Shown: one piece after another, positions 26,769-34,434 of the stretch
Numbering within the stretch: position 1 is the stretch's first letter
Layout of the letters: each line of letters starts with the position of its first letter
NCBI RefSeq assembly: GCF_016634425.1
Contig: NZ_JAEPES010000004.1
Span: forward strand, 410,925-474,924
Length of the DNA: 64,000 nt
Source of the DNA: Lacisediminihabitans changchengi
Lineage (GTDB): Bacteria; Actinomycetota; Actinomycetes; Actinomycetales; Microbacteriaceae
Direction of reading: 5' to 3'
Made by a program: the position numbers and the translations under genes
The notes under the pieces: generated by a model
Seen by the model: the letters and a program-made list of their open reading frames with translations, nothing else
Database searches by the model: none
What the model was told of the DNA's origin: nothing

Positions 26769-26910
26769 GGGTTACTCCAAGTGGGGATCCAGCGTTTACT
26801 GGGGGCGGGGAAAAAGTATGGGCGGTTGGTGTCATCGGGATGAACGAATTGGGTACTGGAACTCTGCGAATAACGACGTAACGGGGCTGCCCAATCCGGC
26901 CGATGGCACG

Positions 26911-26944
26911 CCGACCACCGGTGCCTCTCGGCACCGGTGGTCGG
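26911..26944 (-). terminator. Perfect 14-bp hairpin after pstS
   Basis: CCGACCACCGGTGC (26911-26924) and GCACCGGTGGTCGG (26931-26944) pair fully around CTCTCG. The structure begins 12 bases after the pstS stop and lies inside a 187-base gap before the 843-residue gene. There is no T-run, so read-through or an mRNA 3'-end stabiliser is more likely than complete termination. The gap could also carry a promoter for the downstream genes, but I cannot identify one with confidence. Confidence 0.65.
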
Positions 26945-26955
26945 CTGATCGTGAG

Positions 26956-28563
26956 CTACTTCTTGGGGTCTGCGCCGAGCTTTTTCAGCCGTGACGAGAG
27001 CAGAGCGGGAAGCACGATGACGAGTACGAGGAATGCCCCGGCCCCGAGCATCACGAACTGTCCCGTTCCCCAACTCGCGCTGGCGAGCGTGTAGGGGGTG
27101 GAAACCGCCCCTCCCGTCGCACCGGAGCTCGCGGACGCGTCGGCGGACCCTATATCCGCCGCACTGCCAGCGGATGACGAGGCGCCATCGGTCATGGCAC
27201 CTCCGGCGGCGTTGGCGGTATTGCTGGATGATCCGCCTTTACCGCTACCGCTGACCACTGTCGCGGTTCCGGCAGCACCGGCTGTCCCCGTCGTGCACTG
27301 GTCGGGGCCCTGTTTATCGCAGGCCGCCGGCTGCGGGGCTGTTACCGCGAGCTGATTGTTCGACGGCGAGTCACCCTTCTTGAAGGTGGGGTTGTTGCAC
27401 GAGTTCGGATCAACGTTGGCGGAGCCCGCTCCGGGAACTCGCTTGATCTGGTCGAATCCGGCCAGCACGAGGTTCATCGGCAGCGGTGAGTACCCGAGCG
27501 CCGCGGCCTGCTGTTGTCCCTCGCACAGCATGTAGCTGGCGAAGGTGCCGAGAGTGTTTCCCTTGTCTGTGTTGAATACCCCTCCAACCTCGGTCGGAAC
27601 AATCATGTACGAGTAGCTAGACAGGGGGTAAGTGCGCTTGTCCGGGTTGTTGTACACCCCGTCGAGGATCTGCGTCAGGTACTCAGCAGACGAGGCGTTC
27701 GTATTGATCTGCGCCTTCAGTAGCGCAACGGCGACCGAGGGCGCGGTGGGCTCCACGTAGTAGCCGGAGGAGTTCAAGATCTTGGCGACGGGGAATCCCG
27801 ACTTGAGAGCGTACGAGTACTCGACGTAGGTGATCGCCCCTTCGCCGTAGGCCTGGCTCACGTATCCGGCGACACCGAGTGATCCGTTCTGCGCCTTCGT
27901 CGCCCCCTTTACCGGGTACTGCGAGGTCAGCCCAGCCTTGCCTGAGAACGACTGCCACAGCGCCGGGTACTGCTTAGACATCCAGAGGGTGAATTGCGCC
28001 GTCGATCCCGAGCCGTCCGAGCGAACTACGGGAACGATCGGCTTGTTGGGCATAGCCAGACCGGGATTATCCGCCGCGATCTGCGGATCATTCCAGTTCG
28101 TGATCTTGCCGGTGAATATCTTGGTGACCGTCTCGCCGCCGAGTCGCAGGTTAGTCACGCGTTTGCCACCGATTTTCACGTTGTACATGAACGACGTCCC
28201 ACCGGCAACGATCGGCATGTACGCGAACCCGCGCGGGGGCTTTTCCGCCGCAGACCCGTCCTCGGGAGAGGCCTGAAACGGAATCTCGCTCACTGCAAAG
28301 TCGACCGTGCCAGCGACGAAGTCGCGGCGCCCGGCGGACGAGCCGGTCCCGGAGTAGTTCACCGTCATTCCGTAGTTTGCTGCGACATTCTTTCGCCACT
28401 GATCGAGCGCATTCTGCGACCACGTCGAACCCGTTCCGCTGATCGGGGTGTAGGTCGCGGCCGCGGCTCGCTGGGGAGAGGAGCCCACCGCTGCCGCACC
28501 TGCGAAGAACATGACCGCGAGCAACATGCTGAAAAGTTGGATGATGCGAAAACGGGTGGTCAC
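26956..28563 (-). CDS. pstS: Phosphate-binding protein PstS with C-terminal membrane anchor
   Basis: This 535-residue exported binding protein has a signal peptide (LFSMLLAVMFFAGAAAVG), then the PstS core: ISGTGSTWSQNALDQW, VNYSGTGSSAGRRDFVAGTV, FTGKITNWNDPQIAADNPGL and VVRSDGSGSTAQFTLWMSK, the residues that wrap phosphate. After the core comes a roughly 90-residue Ala/Gly/Ser-rich linker (GSGKGGSSSNTANAAGG and similar), then a membrane helix (FVMLGAGAFLVLVIVLPALL) and a basic tail. It lacks the lipobox usual for actinobacterial PstS, so it is tethered by its C-terminus through a flexible stalk. It overlaps pstA by four bases. Confidence 0.93.
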   Translation of the reverse strand: MTTRFRIIQLFSMLLAVMFFAGAAAVGSSPQRAAAATYTPISGTGSTWSQNALDQWRKNVAANYGMTVNYSGTGSSAGRRDFVAGTVDFAVSEIPFQASPEDGSAAEKPPRGFAYMPIVAGGTSFMYNVKIGGKRVTNLRLGGETVTKIFTGKITNWNDPQIAADNPGLAMPNKPIVPVVRSDGSGSTAQFTLWMSKQYPALWQSFSGKAGLTSQYPVKGATKAQNGSLGVAGYVSQAYGEGAITYVEYSYALKSGFPVAKILNSSGYYVEPTAPSVAVALLKAQINTNASSAEYLTQILDGVYNNPDKRTYPLSSYSYMIVPTEVGGVFNTDKGNTLGTFASYMLCEGQQQAAALGYSPLPMNLVLAGFDQIKRVPGAGSANVDPNSCNNPTFKKGDSPSNNQLAVTAPQPAACDKQGPDQCTTGTAGAAGTATVVSGSGKGGSSSNTANAAGGAMTDGASSSAGSAADIGSADASASSGATGGAVSTPYTLASASWGTGQFVMLGAGAFLVLVIVLPALLSSRLKKLGADPKK

Positions 28564-29867
28564 GAGGCGGGCTCCTGGGGTGCGGGTAGAGCGGTTGCGG
28601 GCTGAGTCTGAGCGGGCTGAGGCGGTTCGGGTGCGAGCGGCCGCGACATCCGTTGCAGGTCGTCGGCGGATGCTGCGCTGACGCGACGGCGCTGGCGATC
28701 GGTAAGCTGCCCCGGCCCGCGTCCGCCGATGACGCGGGCGACCGCGAACAGCGCGAGCACGAGCAGCAGCAGCACGGCGGCGGTGCCGAAGCCGCGGGCG
28801 ATCATGTTCGGCTCCGGCGACTTGACGAAGTCGAAGACCTGCAGCGGCAGCGAGATCATCGGCCCGGAGAACGGATTCAGGTTGAGCACCGAGGTCACGC
28901 CCGAGGTCAGCAAGACGGGTGAGGTCTCCCCGATTCCGCGGGCGGTGCCCAGGATGATCGCGGTGACGAGCCCCGACCGCGCCGTCGGAAGTACCACGTG
29001 CCAGACGGTGGCCCAGCGTGTGGAGCCGAGGGCGTATGACGCCTCGCGGAGATTTCCCGGAACGAGTCGCAGCACGACATCCGAGGCCCTGATCACGATG
29101 GGAAGCATCATCACGGTGATCGCCATCGCGGCCGCGAAGCCCGACCGCTGGTGCGTGATCAACTGGATGACCGCGACGTAGACGAACAGGCCGGCGACGA
29201 TCGACGGCAGTGCGGTCATCGCGTCGGCTATGGTGCGCACGAAGCGGGCGAATCGTCCGCCGATCTCGTTGAGGAAGACCGCGGTGGTGATGCCCAACGG
29301 AATGGTGATGGTGAGCGCGATGCCGATCTGGATCAGCGAGCCCACGATGGCGTGCAGGATTCCGCCGAGTGACAGCGGATCGAGCGGCCCCGCGAGCTCC
29401 ATCGTCTCGGTGAAGAAGTTGAGATGCGGCAGCGCCTCTCGCCCGCGGATCAGAGTGTAGGCCACGACGAAGATTAAGGCCCCGAACAGGATGACCCCGG
29501 CGCTCGCCAGCAGCACCGTCATGATCCTGTCCTTGACGTCTTGCCGGTCGGAGCGGATCGCGACCAGCAGCGCGTAGAACCCGATGAAGAGGAGGAACGC
29601 GACGACGAACCAGCCGACCGCCCCCGACAACGGAAGAAACCAGCCGAACAGCAGTGTGGTGAGCGCGAGACTGGCGGCGAGCGCCCCGAGCAGGTCGAAA
29701 CGCTGGTCGAGCGTAGCGGTGCGCAGGCGACGGCGCGGGCCGGAGTCGGTGCGGTCGTGTCGTGGCGTGCTGGTGCGCGCCGGGCGACCGTCGTCGAGCA
29801 CCTGTTCGAGTTCCGCAGTGTCCACGGCAGCGCTATCGATGGAGTCCACGGTGGTCGACACGGTCAC
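28560..29867 (-). CDS. pstA: Pst-type permease PstA with extended termini
   Basis: This 435-residue permease is longer than the usual roughly 300. The N-terminal 60 residues are hydrophilic and followed by two extra membrane helices (LGALAASLALTTLLFGWFLP, FVVAFLLFIGFYALLVAI). The canonical PstA part then starts around VLLASAGVILFGALIFVVAY. Landmarks are LPSIVAGLFVYV, ASYALGSTRWATVWHVVLPT (the EAA coupling loop) and ARGIGETSPVLLT. The C-terminal 50 residues are Pro/Gln-rich and cytoplasmic. The GTG start overlaps the pstC stop (GTGA). A longer open frame upstream is antisense-derived. Confidence 0.93.
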   Translation of the reverse strand: MTVSTTVDSIDSAAVDTAELEQVLDDGRPARTSTPRHDRTDSGPRRRLRTATLDQRFDLLGALAASLALTTLLFGWFLPLSGAVGWFVVAFLLFIGFYALLVAIRSDRQDVKDRIMTVLLASAGVILFGALIFVVAYTLIRGREALPHLNFFTETMELAGPLDPLSLGGILHAIVGSLIQIGIALTITIPLGITTAVFLNEIGGRFARFVRTIADAMTALPSIVAGLFVYVAVIQLITHQRSGFAAAMAITVMMLPIVIRASDVVLRLVPGNLREASYALGSTRWATVWHVVLPTARSGLVTAIILGTARGIGETSPVLLTSGVTSVLNLNPFSGPMISLPLQVFDFVKSPEPNMIARGFGTAAVLLLLVLALFAVARVIGGRGPGQLTDRQRRRVSAASADDLQRMSRPLAPEPPQPAQTQPATALPAPQEPAS

Positions 29868-30880
29868 CCCGTTTCTGCGCCAGAGCGCGACCGGGCGACG
29901 ATGGACGACGCCGTGAAGTTGACGATGAGGGTGATGATGAACAGCACCAAGCCCGCGGCCATGAGCGCGGAGAGTCCGAACTCGCTCGCCTCGCCGTAGC
30001 GGAGCGCGATGAGAGCAGAGACCGAGTTGGTACCGGTGGTGAGCACATGCCAGTTGATGGTGAAGATCGGCGAGATGATCAGGTAGACAGCGATAGTCTC
30101 GCCGAGCGCTCGGCCCAGCCCGAGCATCGTTCCGCCGATGATGCCGCCGCGTCCGAAGGGCAGCACCACGGTGCGGATCATCCCCCAACGGGTCGAGCCG
30201 AGGGCGAGAGCAGCTTCCCGCTCCCCCACCGGCGCCTGCGAGAAGGCCTCCCGCATCACCGAGGTCTGGGTGGGAACGACCATCAGCCCGACCACGATGC
30301 CGGCGATGAAGGCCGAGGAGGTGTACGAACTCGCCTCGGTGAGGTGGTGGCCGGTCGAGTCGGTCGCCGAGAGAAACGGAATCCAGCCGAAGTAGGTGGA
30401 GATCCACTCCGACACCGGGATGACGTTCTCCTGCAGGAAGAACAGACCCCAGAGGCCGTAGATCACGCTCGGCACCGCGGCCATCAGGTCGACCAGGGAG
30501 ACGAGAGCCGACCGCATCCGCCCCGGCACGATCTCGGAGAGCAGCAACGCGGTGCCGATTGCGAGCGGAACGCCGACGCACATTGCGATGACGGCGATCG
30601 TGATGGTGCCGAACAGCACAGCGGCGATGCCGAACTGGTGCGTCTCCGGCGACCAGCGCTGCTCGAACAGGAACGAGATGCCCGACACGGAGAGTGCGTT
30701 GCCCGCCCGCACCGAGAGGAAGAGTCCGACAGCCAGCATGATCCCGACCGTGGTCGCACCGGCGGTGTAACTCACTGCCCGGAAGGCCGAGTCGGAACGC
30801 GATGGCGCAGACAGCAATGATCGCTTCACCGGCGGCAACACCGTGCCGCGGTCGTCACGCAAGGCGGTTTCGATCGCCAC
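29864..30880 (-). CDS. pstC: Pst-type permease PstC
   Basis: This 338-residue permease with six membrane helices is the first gene of the array. Landmarks are SFLFEQRWSPETHQFG (the PstC periplasmic segment F.....W.P....FG), AAVPSVIYGLWGLFFL, the coupling loop REAALALGSTRWGMIRTVVL and GLGRALGETIAVYLI. The GTG start has GAGGTGAG just upstream. With PstA it forms the membrane channel of a phosphate-type importer powered by PstB. Only 132 bases separate it from the kinase gene upstream, and no PHO-box-like direct repeats are convincing there. Confidence 0.95.
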   Translation of the reverse strand: MAIETALRDDRGTVLPPVKRSLLSAPSRSDSAFRAVSYTAGATTVGIMLAVGLFLSVRAGNALSVSGISFLFEQRWSPETHQFGIAAVLFGTITIAVIAMCVGVPLAIGTALLLSEIVPGRMRSALVSLVDLMAAVPSVIYGLWGLFFLQENVIPVSEWISTYFGWIPFLSATDSTGHHLTEASSYTSSAFIAGIVVGLMVVPTQTSVMREAFSQAPVGEREAALALGSTRWGMIRTVVLPFGRGGIIGGTMLGLGRALGETIAVYLIISPIFTINWHVLTTGTNSVSALIALRYGEASEFGLSALMAAGLVLFIITLIVNFTASSIVARSRSGAETG

Positions 30881-31012
30881 AGCTCACCTCTCTCGTTCGC
30901 GCCATGGCGCGGCATTGTGCCCCAGACCAGAGCGTGGGGGCCATAGGTGAACAGCACGGGTCACCGGCGTGGCCGCAGCGTGGACTACAACGTGCCGGGT
31001 CATGGTGTCGCG

Positions 31013-32650
31013 TCATTGTGTGGGTCCGGTCGTCGGTGTCATGCTCGGGGTCGCAGTCGGGGAGGCGATCGGGGCCGCACGCGCGACCAGCACAGCAACT
31101 TCCGATCCGACCGGCGCTTTCTCCGCCTCCGCCGGCTCGCTCGACAGCACGGTTCCATCGGCGTGGTCGGCATCCACTCGACGAATCAGGCTCGGGATGA
31201 ACCCTGCCGCCCGCACCGCGTCCACCGCGGCGGTCGCGCTCAGCCCGACCACCCGGGGCACGGCGTTGGAGCCGCTAGCGACACTCACGTCGACCGCGGT
31301 GCCGCGGTCGATTCGCGACCCGGCCGGCTGAGAAGCAGAGAGCACCGTGTCGGCGACCGCAGCGACATCCGTTCTGGTCACGATGCCGGTCGCCAGCCCC
31401 ACGGCCGCGAGCGCCGATTGGGCGTCGCCGAGGCTCAGGCCGGTGAGCGTCGGGACGGTCGAGCGGGTGCGATCCACGGCGATGACAGAGATCGTAGGTG
31501 TCGGAGTCGGGGTAGTCGTGGGCGTCGGGGTGGCGGTCGCGGCCGACCTCGTCGGCGCGGGCCCCGGCGCCCCCGACGCCGCTGCCCAGCCGAGGCCGAG
31601 CACGGCCAGTACCACCGCGACGCCAGCCCACAGTGGAGCATTGTCGATTCGGGGCCGGCGTCGAACCTTCGCCGACGATGCGACCGGCGCGCGACGCGCG
31701 GGCGCGAGCAGCTCGGTCTTTACCTCGAGAGAGACCGTCGTCACCCCGGGGACCGTGAAGCGCGTGGTGCCGCCCGCCGGCGTTTCAGCGTCCGACTGTG
31801 TTGCAGAAAGCTCGACCACCGCCAGCGCGGTCAGCATCTCCTCCGCACCGTCGAAGCGGTTCTCGGGAGCTTTCGCGAGCGCGGTAATGATCAGCCGGTC
31901 GAGGGAGGTCGGAAGACCGGGCCGCAGCACGGACGGCACGGGCGCCGGTGCCTGAACGTGTGCTCTCAGCATCGCCTCGGCGCTCGGCCGCTCGAATGGC
32001 GCACGGCCGACGACGGCGAAGTAGAGAGTGGCACCGGCCTGGTAGAGGTCAGAACGGCGGTCGACCGGGAGTCCGAGCGCGTGCTCGGGCGAGACGTAGG
32101 CCGGGTTGCCGAGCAGAGTGTCGTCGGCCGGGTTGCCCGCGGGCGCACACAGCCCGAAGTCGATCAGCCGTACTGTTCCTGGTCGCAGGCGCCCCCGGCG
32201 GTCGACGTCGAGCATCACGTTCGACGGGGTCACGTCGCGGTGCACCAGCCCGGCATGGTGGACCGCGGCGAGCGCGGCGACCAATTCGCGACCGACGTCG
32301 ACGACATCCGTCGCGGTCAGCGGCCCCCGCGCCGCGACCACATCGGCCAGGGTGTGTCCCGCGACCGACTCGAGGGCTATCCAGGCCTGGGGTTGTCCGG
32401 CGGCATCGTGGCTGCCGCGATCCACCACGAGGACGACTCCCGGATGCGCGGCCCGCTCGGCCGCATCGGCCTCCGCGAAGAAAGCTGCCGTGGCTTTCTC
32501 ATCGACCGCAAGATGCGGGTGCAGCAGCTTGAGCGCCACAGCGTCACCGCTGCGCTCGTCCACCGCCGCGAACACCGACGCAAAGCCGCCGGAGCCGAGC
32601 AGGTCACCGAGCAGGAATCGCCCCGCGATCAACCCGCGCGCGTCGGTCAC
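31013..32650 (-). CDS. PASTA-domain serine/threonine protein kinase
   Basis: This membrane kinase of 545 residues (from the GTG that overlaps the previous stop) has a Gly-rich loop LLGSGGFASVF, Lys in VALKLLHPHL, catalytic loop HRDVTPSNVML, LIDFGLC (DFG) and SPEHALG. After a linker it has one membrane helix (WAGVAVVLAVLGLGWAAA), a TPTP-rich stretch, and two PASTA repeats (PTLTGLSLGDAQSALAAVGL and PRVVGLSATAAVDAVRAAGF), which usually sense muropeptides or lipid II. The catalytic-loop Lys (HRDxK) is Thr, a variant to note, though some actinobacterial kinases tolerate it. It lies directly upstream of the Pst/WxL array on the same strand. Confidence 0.93.
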   Translation of the reverse strand: MTDARGLIAGRFLLGDLLGSGGFASVFAAVDERSGDAVALKLLHPHLAVDEKATAAFFAEADAAERAAHPGVVLVVDRGSHDAAGQPQAWIALESVAGHTLADVVAARGPLTATDVVDVGRELVAALAAVHHAGLVHRDVTPSNVMLDVDRRGRLRPGTVRLIDFGLCAPAGNPADDTLLGNPAYVSPEHALGLPVDRRSDLYQAGATLYFAVVGRAPFERPSAEAMLRAHVQAPAPVPSVLRPGLPTSLDRLIITALAKAPENRFDGAEEMLTALAVVELSATQSDAETPAGGTTRFTVPGVTTVSLEVKTELLAPARRAPVASSAKVRRRPRIDNAPLWAGVAVVLAVLGLGWAAASGAPGPAPTRSAATATPTPTTTPTPTPTISVIAVDRTRSTVPTLTGLSLGDAQSALAAVGLATGIVTRTDVAAVADTVLSASQPAGSRIDRGTAVDVSVASGSNAVPRVVGLSATAAVDAVRAAGFIPSLIRRVDADHADGTVLSSEPAEAEKAPVGSEVAVLVARAAPIASPTATPSMTPTTGPTQ

Positions 32651-33117
32651 CGTCGACCACGTTCCGGGCGCACCGACCGGGTACCGGGTTGCACCGTGGC
32701 GACCGCGAGCGACGCGACGGCGAGTTCGAGCGAGTTGCGGCGGTCGCGCTCGGTCACGAACCACCGCGACGCGGTCATGACCGGCACGCCCGAGATGCTG
32801 GCGAACCAGCCGAACAGGTTCCGGGTTTCATTGCTGACCAGGTGAGTCTCAATCCGTGCGCTCGCGGCCACCAGGCGCTCGACCCGCTCCTCCGCGTTGT
32901 CCACTCCCGGGTAGAGGAGGGCGCTGCGCGCGAGGATGCGGTTGTTCAGCGAGAGCAGCTGCCAGACGACGATCGAGGGCACCGCCACATCCGTCGGCAA
33001 TCCGTAGGTTGGAGCCGGGCCGCCGATAACGCGACGGCAGTGCTCCTGCCACGGCTCCAGGGCAGGCGCATGACGCGACGAGAATCGCAGCAGCGAGATG
33101 CGCGGGCCGATCGACAT
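32647..33117 (-). CDS. Unknown protein translationally coupled to the kinase
   Basis: This 156-residue predicted cytoplasmic protein (MSIGPRISLLRFSSRHAPAL...) has no signal peptide or membrane helix. It is rich in Arg and has a Trp-containing middle (VVWQLLSLNNRILARSALLY). I recognise no domain. Its stop overlaps the kinase GTG by four bases (GTGA), so the two are translationally coupled and it may be a kinase partner or substrate. The reading frame has normal codon use for the region, supporting a real gene. Confidence 0.6.
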   Translation of the reverse strand: MSIGPRISLLRFSSRHAPALEPWQEHCRRVIGGPAPTYGLPTDVAVPSIVVWQLLSLNNRILARSALLYPGVDNAEERVERLVAASARIETHLVSNETRNLFGWFASISGVPVMTASRWFVTERDRRNSLELAVASLAVATVQPGTRSVRPERGRR

Positions 33118-33241
33118 GGGTAGGTGACTTTCGTTGTGCCGGCTCGGGCGCCGAGGCGAATGCAGTCAATTGAGATCGGGGGAACAGCGACCCCGAGGCC
33201 CGTGCACAACGACGCAACGAGCGGTGAACAGTGAATGTCGC

Positions 33242-33261
33242 ATCCCCCGTTTGGGGGGGAT
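33242..33261. other. GC hairpin in the 200-base gap before threonine aldolase
   Basis: ATCCCCC (33242-33248) and GGGGGAT (33255-33261) form a hairpin in the divergent gap between the 156-residue unknown gene and the aldolase gene. It is closely followed by TTTCC on the plus strand. Its position in a divergent promoter region argues for an operator or leader structure rather than a terminator. Nothing else in the gap is recognisable. Confidence 0.4.
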
Positions 33262-33317
33262 TTCCAGGGATGACGCGCTAGGGACTCAGGCACCGAAACG
33301 GCGCGAGACAATGGAGG

Positions 33318-34382
33318 GTGACCGAATTCCTCCCCCTCCACGACACCGACTACCGCGGCTTCGCCTCCGACAACTACGCCGGAGCCCACCCCGAGATCAT
33401 CGCGGCGATCGCCGCGGCCAACGGCGGCCACCAGATCGCCTATGGCGAAGACGACTACACCGCGCGTCTGCAGGAGGTCATGCGCGAGCACTTCGGCGAC
33501 CAGGCCGAGGCCTTCCCGGTCTTCAACGGCACGGGAGCAAACGTCACGGCGCTCACCTCGGTGATGCCGCGCTGGGGTGCGGTCGTCGCGTCATCCACCG
33601 CGCACATCAACACCGACGAGGGCGGAGCACCAGAACGCGTCAGCGGGCTCAAGCTGCTCACCGTCCCCGCCCCCGACGGCAAGCTCACCCCCGATCTGAT
33701 CGACCGCGAGGCCTGGGGCTGGGGCGACGAACACCGCGCCCAGCCGCTCGCCGTCAGCCTGACGCAGACCACCGAGCTCGGCACCCTGTACACGGTCGAT
33801 GAGCTGAAGGCCATCACCAGCCACGCGCACTCACTCGGCATGACCGTGCACATGGACGGTGCGCGCATCTCCAACGCCGCGGCGGCCCTGGGGGTTCCGC
33901 TTCGCGACTTCACGACGGATGCCGGGGTCGACATCCTGAGCTTCGGCGGTACCAAGAACGGCCTGCTCTACGGCGAGGCGATCGTGGTGCTGCGCCCCGC
34001 GGCATCCGATGGTCTCCGCTATCTGCGCAAGCTGAACATGCAGCTCGCGAGCAAGATGCGGTTCGTGTCGGCGCAGCTCATCGCGCTGCTGACGGATGAC
34101 CTCTGGCTCACGTCCGCACGGCACGCCAACGCGATGGCGTCCCGGTTGCGCACGGCCCTCGAGACCGCGCACCCGGCCGGACTCTCGTTCAGCCAGCAGA
34201 CCCAGGCCAACGCGGTGTTCGCGGTGCTCGACAACGCGATCGCGGATCGCATTCGTGAGCGGGTGCGGTTCTACGACTGGGACCGCGCGGCCGGCCAGGT
34301 GCGCTGGATGGCTGCGTTCGACACCACCGAGGCCGACGTCGACAACTTCGTGGCGGTCATCCTCGAGGAGCTCGGGCGCTAG
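33318..34382 (+). CDS. ltaE: Low-specificity threonine aldolase
   Basis: This PLP-dependent fold-type I enzyme cleaves L-threonine or L-allo-threonine to glycine and acetaldehyde. The 354-residue sequence shows the early FASDNYAGAHPE segment, FNGTGANVTAL (cofactor phosphate loop), the Asp in MTVHMDGARISNAA that holds the pyridine N, and the Schiff-base lysine in SFGGTKNGLLYGEA. The GTG start has a GGAGG only one or two bases away, so initiation may be unusual or leaderless. It converges on the amino-acid permease gene. Confidence 0.93.
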   Translation: MTEFLPLHDTDYRGFASDNYAGAHPEIIAAIAAANGGHQIAYGEDDYTARLQEVMREHFGDQAEAFPVFNGTGANVTALTSVMPRWGAVVASSTAHINTDEGGAPERVSGLKLLTVPAPDGKLTPDLIDREAWGWGDEHRAQPLAVSLTQTTELGTLYTVDELKAITSHAHSLGMTVHMDGARISNAAAALGVPLRDFTTDAGVDILSFGGTKNGLLYGEAIVVLRPAASDGLRYLRKLNMQLASKMRFVSAQLIALLTDDLWLTSARHANAMASRLRTALETAHPAGLSFSQQTQANAVFAVLDNAIADRIRERVRFYDWDRAAGQVRWMAAFDTTEADVDNFVAVILEELGR

Positions 34383-34434
34383 CTCGCCATCGGTCCCTGC
34401 GCTCGGCTTGGGGTCCCGCGCCTGTCGAGAGGCG

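Noticed and set aside
26769-26910. Promoter for the 843-residue gene
   Set aside because: A CATACT hexamer and a GTTCATC word occur, but spacing to a -35 element is poor; I could not support a specific promoter.
30881-31012. PHO box upstream of pstC
   Set aside because: One GTTCACC heptamer is present on the minus strand, but no second unit lies at the 11-base spacing of the Streptomyces PHO box, so control by PhoP cannot be claimed.
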